The translations under genes and the position numbers were made by a program. Shown piece after piece: positions 8,267 to 10,497 of a DNA stretch of 10,497 nt. The notes beneath the pieces were generated by a model. The model did no database searches, was not told the origin of the DNA, and saw only the letters and a program-made list of their open reading frames with translations. This stretch comes from an uncultured Coriobacteriaceae bacterium (GTDB taxonomy: Bacteria; Actinomycetota; Coriobacteriia; Coriobacteriales; Atopobiaceae). Each line of letters opens with the position of its first letter. The stretch's first letter is position 1. The stretch is from positions 1-10,497 of the forward strand of contig URWR01000042.1 of assembly GCA_900551595.1 (NCBI GenBank). The letters are read 5' to 3'.

Positions 8267-9778
8267 CTACTCCTTTCCAAAAACAGCCAGTGCTTCAAGC
8301 GCACGTTCATATCGCTCAAACTTACGCCGGTATATCTCTACACGCTCTGGACGGGGATATACTGTTTCTCCCAAACGCACTGACTGAGCAATTGCATCAT
8401 CAAAGTCACTATATATACCGGCAGCAACGCCAGCCGACATTGCCGCACCCTGAGCAGAAAGCTCTGTATTAGCAAGTGTCTCAACAGGAACGCCCAGGAC
8501 ATCTGCCATGATCTGTGTCCATTCGTGACTCTTTGCAACACCGCCAGACAGTCGGACTTGTCTTCCCGTAAGATCTCTTCCAACAAGTTGATGTACATTC
8601 CAAAGGGTTGAGAAGCAGACGCCTTCATATACTGCAAGAAGCATATGCTCACGTGTGGTATAGCTTGTTAGCCCCATAAAGCAAGCATCAGCACCCGATG
8701 GATAAGACGCTCCATACAAATATGGAACAAAGACAACATCTGATTCATTGGGATCAAGCTCTGCCACCGCAGCATTGCACTTTGCATATATCTCGGAGCG
8801 AGCAGTGTCTTTATCGTCAGAAGACAGTAAGTTCGAAACAAACCAGTCAAAATTTGAAGCGCTGGTTGGCCACGATTCCTCAATATTGAAAAATCCTGGG
8901 CGATACCCCAATGTCACGGTGTTCTTATTTTTATCGTAGTCGGTATTTGCTTCCCGAGCCAACCGCTCATTGATAGACCAGGTTCCTGCAATGAGGCAGA
9001 GCGTTTCCGTATCGGCCACGCCACTGGCAAATTCAGCCGCATCGATATCAAAGTACCCAGCGGCAACAGGCGTGCCCTCCACAAGACCGGTTTCTTTAGC
9101 ACCTTGAGCGCTTATTGTACCTGCAACACTACAGCTCTCACAGACAGGCGGCATAAGACGAATAAGTTCCGGAATACCAAGAGCCTCAAAAATTGCCGGA
9201 TCAAACTCGCGGGTATGCAAGTTTAGCAAGCATGTAGAGGATGCTTCCGTCATTTCTGTGGTAAAAGCACCCGTCAAACGAAAGCGCACATAGTCCTTTA
9301 TGCCTAAACACCACCGCGTACGCTCAAGCACCTCAGGCATATTGCGCTTAAACCACACGAGCATAGCGGCCGGCTGAGCTGCCCACGTTGACTGACATGT
9401 CATGGGATAAATTGCACGCTCTACCCCCGTCTCGGCAAACTCTGAGCAAATATCATCAGCGCGCTCATCAGTAGAGACAACTGCTTTATACGTTGGCTCT
9501 CCGTTCTCATCAACAAGGCAAACACCATTACCGTAGCCAGTTAAACCAACACCAGCCACCTGCTCAACCGTTACTTTTGCAGAAGACAATGCCTCGCGAA
9601 TCGCTTCGACATTCATCTCCCACACGCGCTTTGCATCCCGCTCTGACCAGCCTGGATGTGGAACCTCAATAGGTAAACGACGACTCGCAACAGCAAGCTC
9701 ACGACCATCTAATGAGAAGACCGCGCACTTTGTTTCCGAACCGCCATTATCAATACCGATAAGAACCCGGTCCGCCAT
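8267..9778 (-). CDS. FGGY-family carbohydrate kinase, L-xylulose kinase (LyxK)-like
   Basis: Cytoplasmic ATP-dependent kinase that phosphorylates a keto-sugar or polyol, probably at a terminal hydroxyl. The 503 residues show the full FGGY architecture. The N-terminal actin-like domain starts with GIDNGGSETK (8-17), with Asp10 in the phosphate loop. HPGWSERD (41-48) recalls E. coli LyxK. The catalytic base is probably Asp234 in GYFDIDAAEF. The second domain has AGTWSIN (254-260), VRLSGGVAKSHEWTQIMADV (388-407) and QGAAMSAG (423-430). The GGS in the phosphate loop, in place of the commoner GTS, and the QSTW motif both match the LyxK subgroup as I remember it, so L-xylulose is my first guess; related ketoses or polyols remain possible. 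Start ATG, with AAGGAG 5 bases upstream; 36 bases separate it from the SgcQ-like gene. Its stop overlaps the leader of the 3-epimerase gene. The kinase fits a pathway with a non-PTS uptake system, whose gene is not in view. Confidence 0.92.
   Translation of the reverse strand: MADRVLIGIDNGGSETKCAVFSLDGRELAVASRRLPIEVPHPGWSERDAKRVWEMNVEAIREALSSAKVTVEQVAGVGLTGYGNGVCLVDENGEPTYKAVVSTDERADDICSEFAETGVERAIYPMTCQSTWAAQPAAMLVWFKRNMPEVLERTRWCLGIKDYVRFRLTGAFTTEMTEASSTCLLNLHTREFDPAIFEALGIPELIRLMPPVCESCSVAGTISAQGAKETGLVEGTPVAAGYFDIDAAEFASGVADTETLCLIAGTWSINERLAREANTDYDKNKNTVTLGYRPGFFNIEESWPTSASNFDWFVSNLLSSDDKDTARSEIYAKCNAAVAELDPNESDVVFVPYLYGASYPSGADACFMGLTSYTTREHMLLAVYEGVCFSTLWNVHQLVGRDLTGRQVRLSGGVAKSHEWTQIMADVLGVPVETLANTELSAQGAAMSAGVAAGIYSDFDDAIAQSVRLGETVYPRPERVEIYRRKFERYERALEALAVFGKE
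8270..8276 (-). promoter_or_regulatory. Ribosome binding site of the 3-epimerase gene, inside the kinase gene
   Basis: AAAGGAG on the minus strand lies in the last codons of the kinase gene, 6 bases before GTG 8263. It supports that start and suggests coupled translation. Confidence 0.75.
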
Positions 9779-9814
9779 GCTCGCTCCTTAATCTTCAGTT
9801 GTTATGTTTCGTGT

Positions 9815-10497
9815 TTACAAGCTCTTACGAACCTCATAAACAACGTCCATAAATTCCTTCACACGGTTAACGTCTACACGTACGTTATGCAGGTTCTCGT
9901 CCTCCAGACGACCGCCCTCTTTGAAGTAGGTGCCCACTACAGCAGCATCGCAAACAGCAAGCTTGCTCTCAATGGTGTCGGGACGGCAGCCGGTATTAAC
10001 AAGAACAGCAACCTCAGGATTCTTCTTCTTTACTGAAGCGATAAGGCCGGTATCTACATCGGCACCAGCAGCTGTTGCAGAAACGCACAGACCATCAGGA
10101 TGTACCTTGAAAATAGTTGAAGCAGCAATGTCTGCCAGGTCACGCGTATCAAGATTGCGATCTGATTCCGGATTGATGAAGTAAAGCATCCGCAGATCAT
10201 CCAAATGGAGCTCTGCCTTACGGCGCATAAGCATCGAGAAGTCATTGTTGTACAGGCCACCATCGCCTACATACACGCCTGAGAAGGTGCCGCGCACAAA
10301 CTTAGCCTCGCAGGCAGCAGCAAGTTCAATACAAGCAAGACCGTCGGAAATAGCATCGACGCCATACGGAACAGAAAGCTCACTCTTGAGCTGACCGACA
10401 ACATAAGCCATTGTTGCAGGTGTGACATAGCTCATATGACGCTGATAGGGCAGGCTGAACTCGTTTGACACAATAATGCCGTCAACGCCACCTTCTT
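9815..10497 (-). CDS. BtpA/SgcQ-family TIM-barrel protein (N-terminus outside window)
   Basis: This protein belongs to the BtpA family, named for a photosystem I biogenesis protein of cyanobacteria. In heterotrophs its members, such as E. coli SgcQ, lie in sugar operons and their chemistry is not established. The frame is open to the window edge, so roughly the first 30-40 residues are missing. Visible from the N-terminal side: GGVDGIIVSNEFSLPY, an AACEAKFVRGTFSGVYVGD segment matching the family's 'GA-FIRV..tGa..tD', HPDGLCVSATAAG, VLVNTGCR, and AAVVGTYFKEGG, which looks like a TIM-barrel phosphate-binding end. The 'VKHA.PL' segment of photosystem-type BtpA is absent and reads YFINPESDRNL, as in the SgcQ branch from memory. 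It is cytoplasmic, with no signal or membrane segment. It is the first visible gene of the operon, with the kinase 36 bases downstream. An aldolase, isomerase or lyase role acting on a phosphorylated sugar is possible but unproven. Confidence 0.87.
   Translation of the reverse strand, partial: EGGVDGIIVSNEFSLPYQRHMSYVTPATMAYVVGQLKSELSVPYGVDAISDGLACIELAAACEAKFVRGTFSGVYVGDGGLYNNDFSMLMRRKAELHLDDLRMLYFINPESDRNLDTRDLADIAASTIFKVHPDGLCVSATAAGADVDTGLIASVKKKNPEVAVLVNTGCRPDTIESKLAVCDAAVVGTYFKEGGRLEDENLHNVRVDVNRVKEFMDVVYEVRKSL

Overview
The window looks like a chromosomal segment of a mid-GC actinobacterium. Coriobacteriia (an Atopobium/Lancefieldella/Olsenella-like organism) is my best guess, from the style of the LigA, glycerol dehydrogenase and MFS proteins and the frequent GTG/TTG starts after strong Shine-Dalgarno sequences. 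This is inference; there is no marker gene. Eight genes are densely packed with no gap above about 110 bases. I see no rRNA, tRNA, insertion sequence, CRISPR array or phage gene.

Layout. On the + strand, the end of an ABC transporter ATPase (2-313) is followed directly by its ABC-2-like permease (317-2014). All other genes are on the - strand. Reading in their direction from the right edge: a partial BtpA/SgcQ-family TIM-barrel protein (9815-10497), a FGGY kinase resembling L-xylulose kinase (8267-9778), a ribulose-phosphate 3-epimerase-fold protein (7559-8263) and a class II aldolase-fold protein carrying L-ribulose-5-phosphate 4-epimerase residues (6905-7555). Then come DNA ligase LigA (4572-6803), an MFS exporter (3251-4462) and glycerol dehydrogenase GldA (2077-3180). 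LigA and GldA each end at a clear intrinsic terminator; the GldA terminator sits between the convergent gldA and permease genes.

How the genes work together. The four right-hand genes form a tight sugar-catabolism operon: stop-to-start gaps are 36, 3 and 3 bases, and the last two genes have their ribosome binding sites inside the end of the preceding gene. Read in order they suggest phosphorylation of a ketopentose such as L-xylulose, C3 epimerisation, then C4 epimerisation to D-xylulose 5-phosphate. The SgcQ-like protein adds a step of unknown chemistry. A SgcQ-like plus SgcE-like pair recalls the uncharacterised sgc locus of Escherichia coli, but here a kinase stands where that locus has a PTS. 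This operon is the best candidate for undescribed biology.

The other main observation is in GldA. It aligns without gaps to E. coli GldA numbering and keeps zinc ligands His254 and His271, but the third ligand, Asp171, is Gly. LigA also has an N-terminal extension with a possible sliding-clamp motif and an extra segment of roughly 19 residues in the helix-hairpin-helix region.
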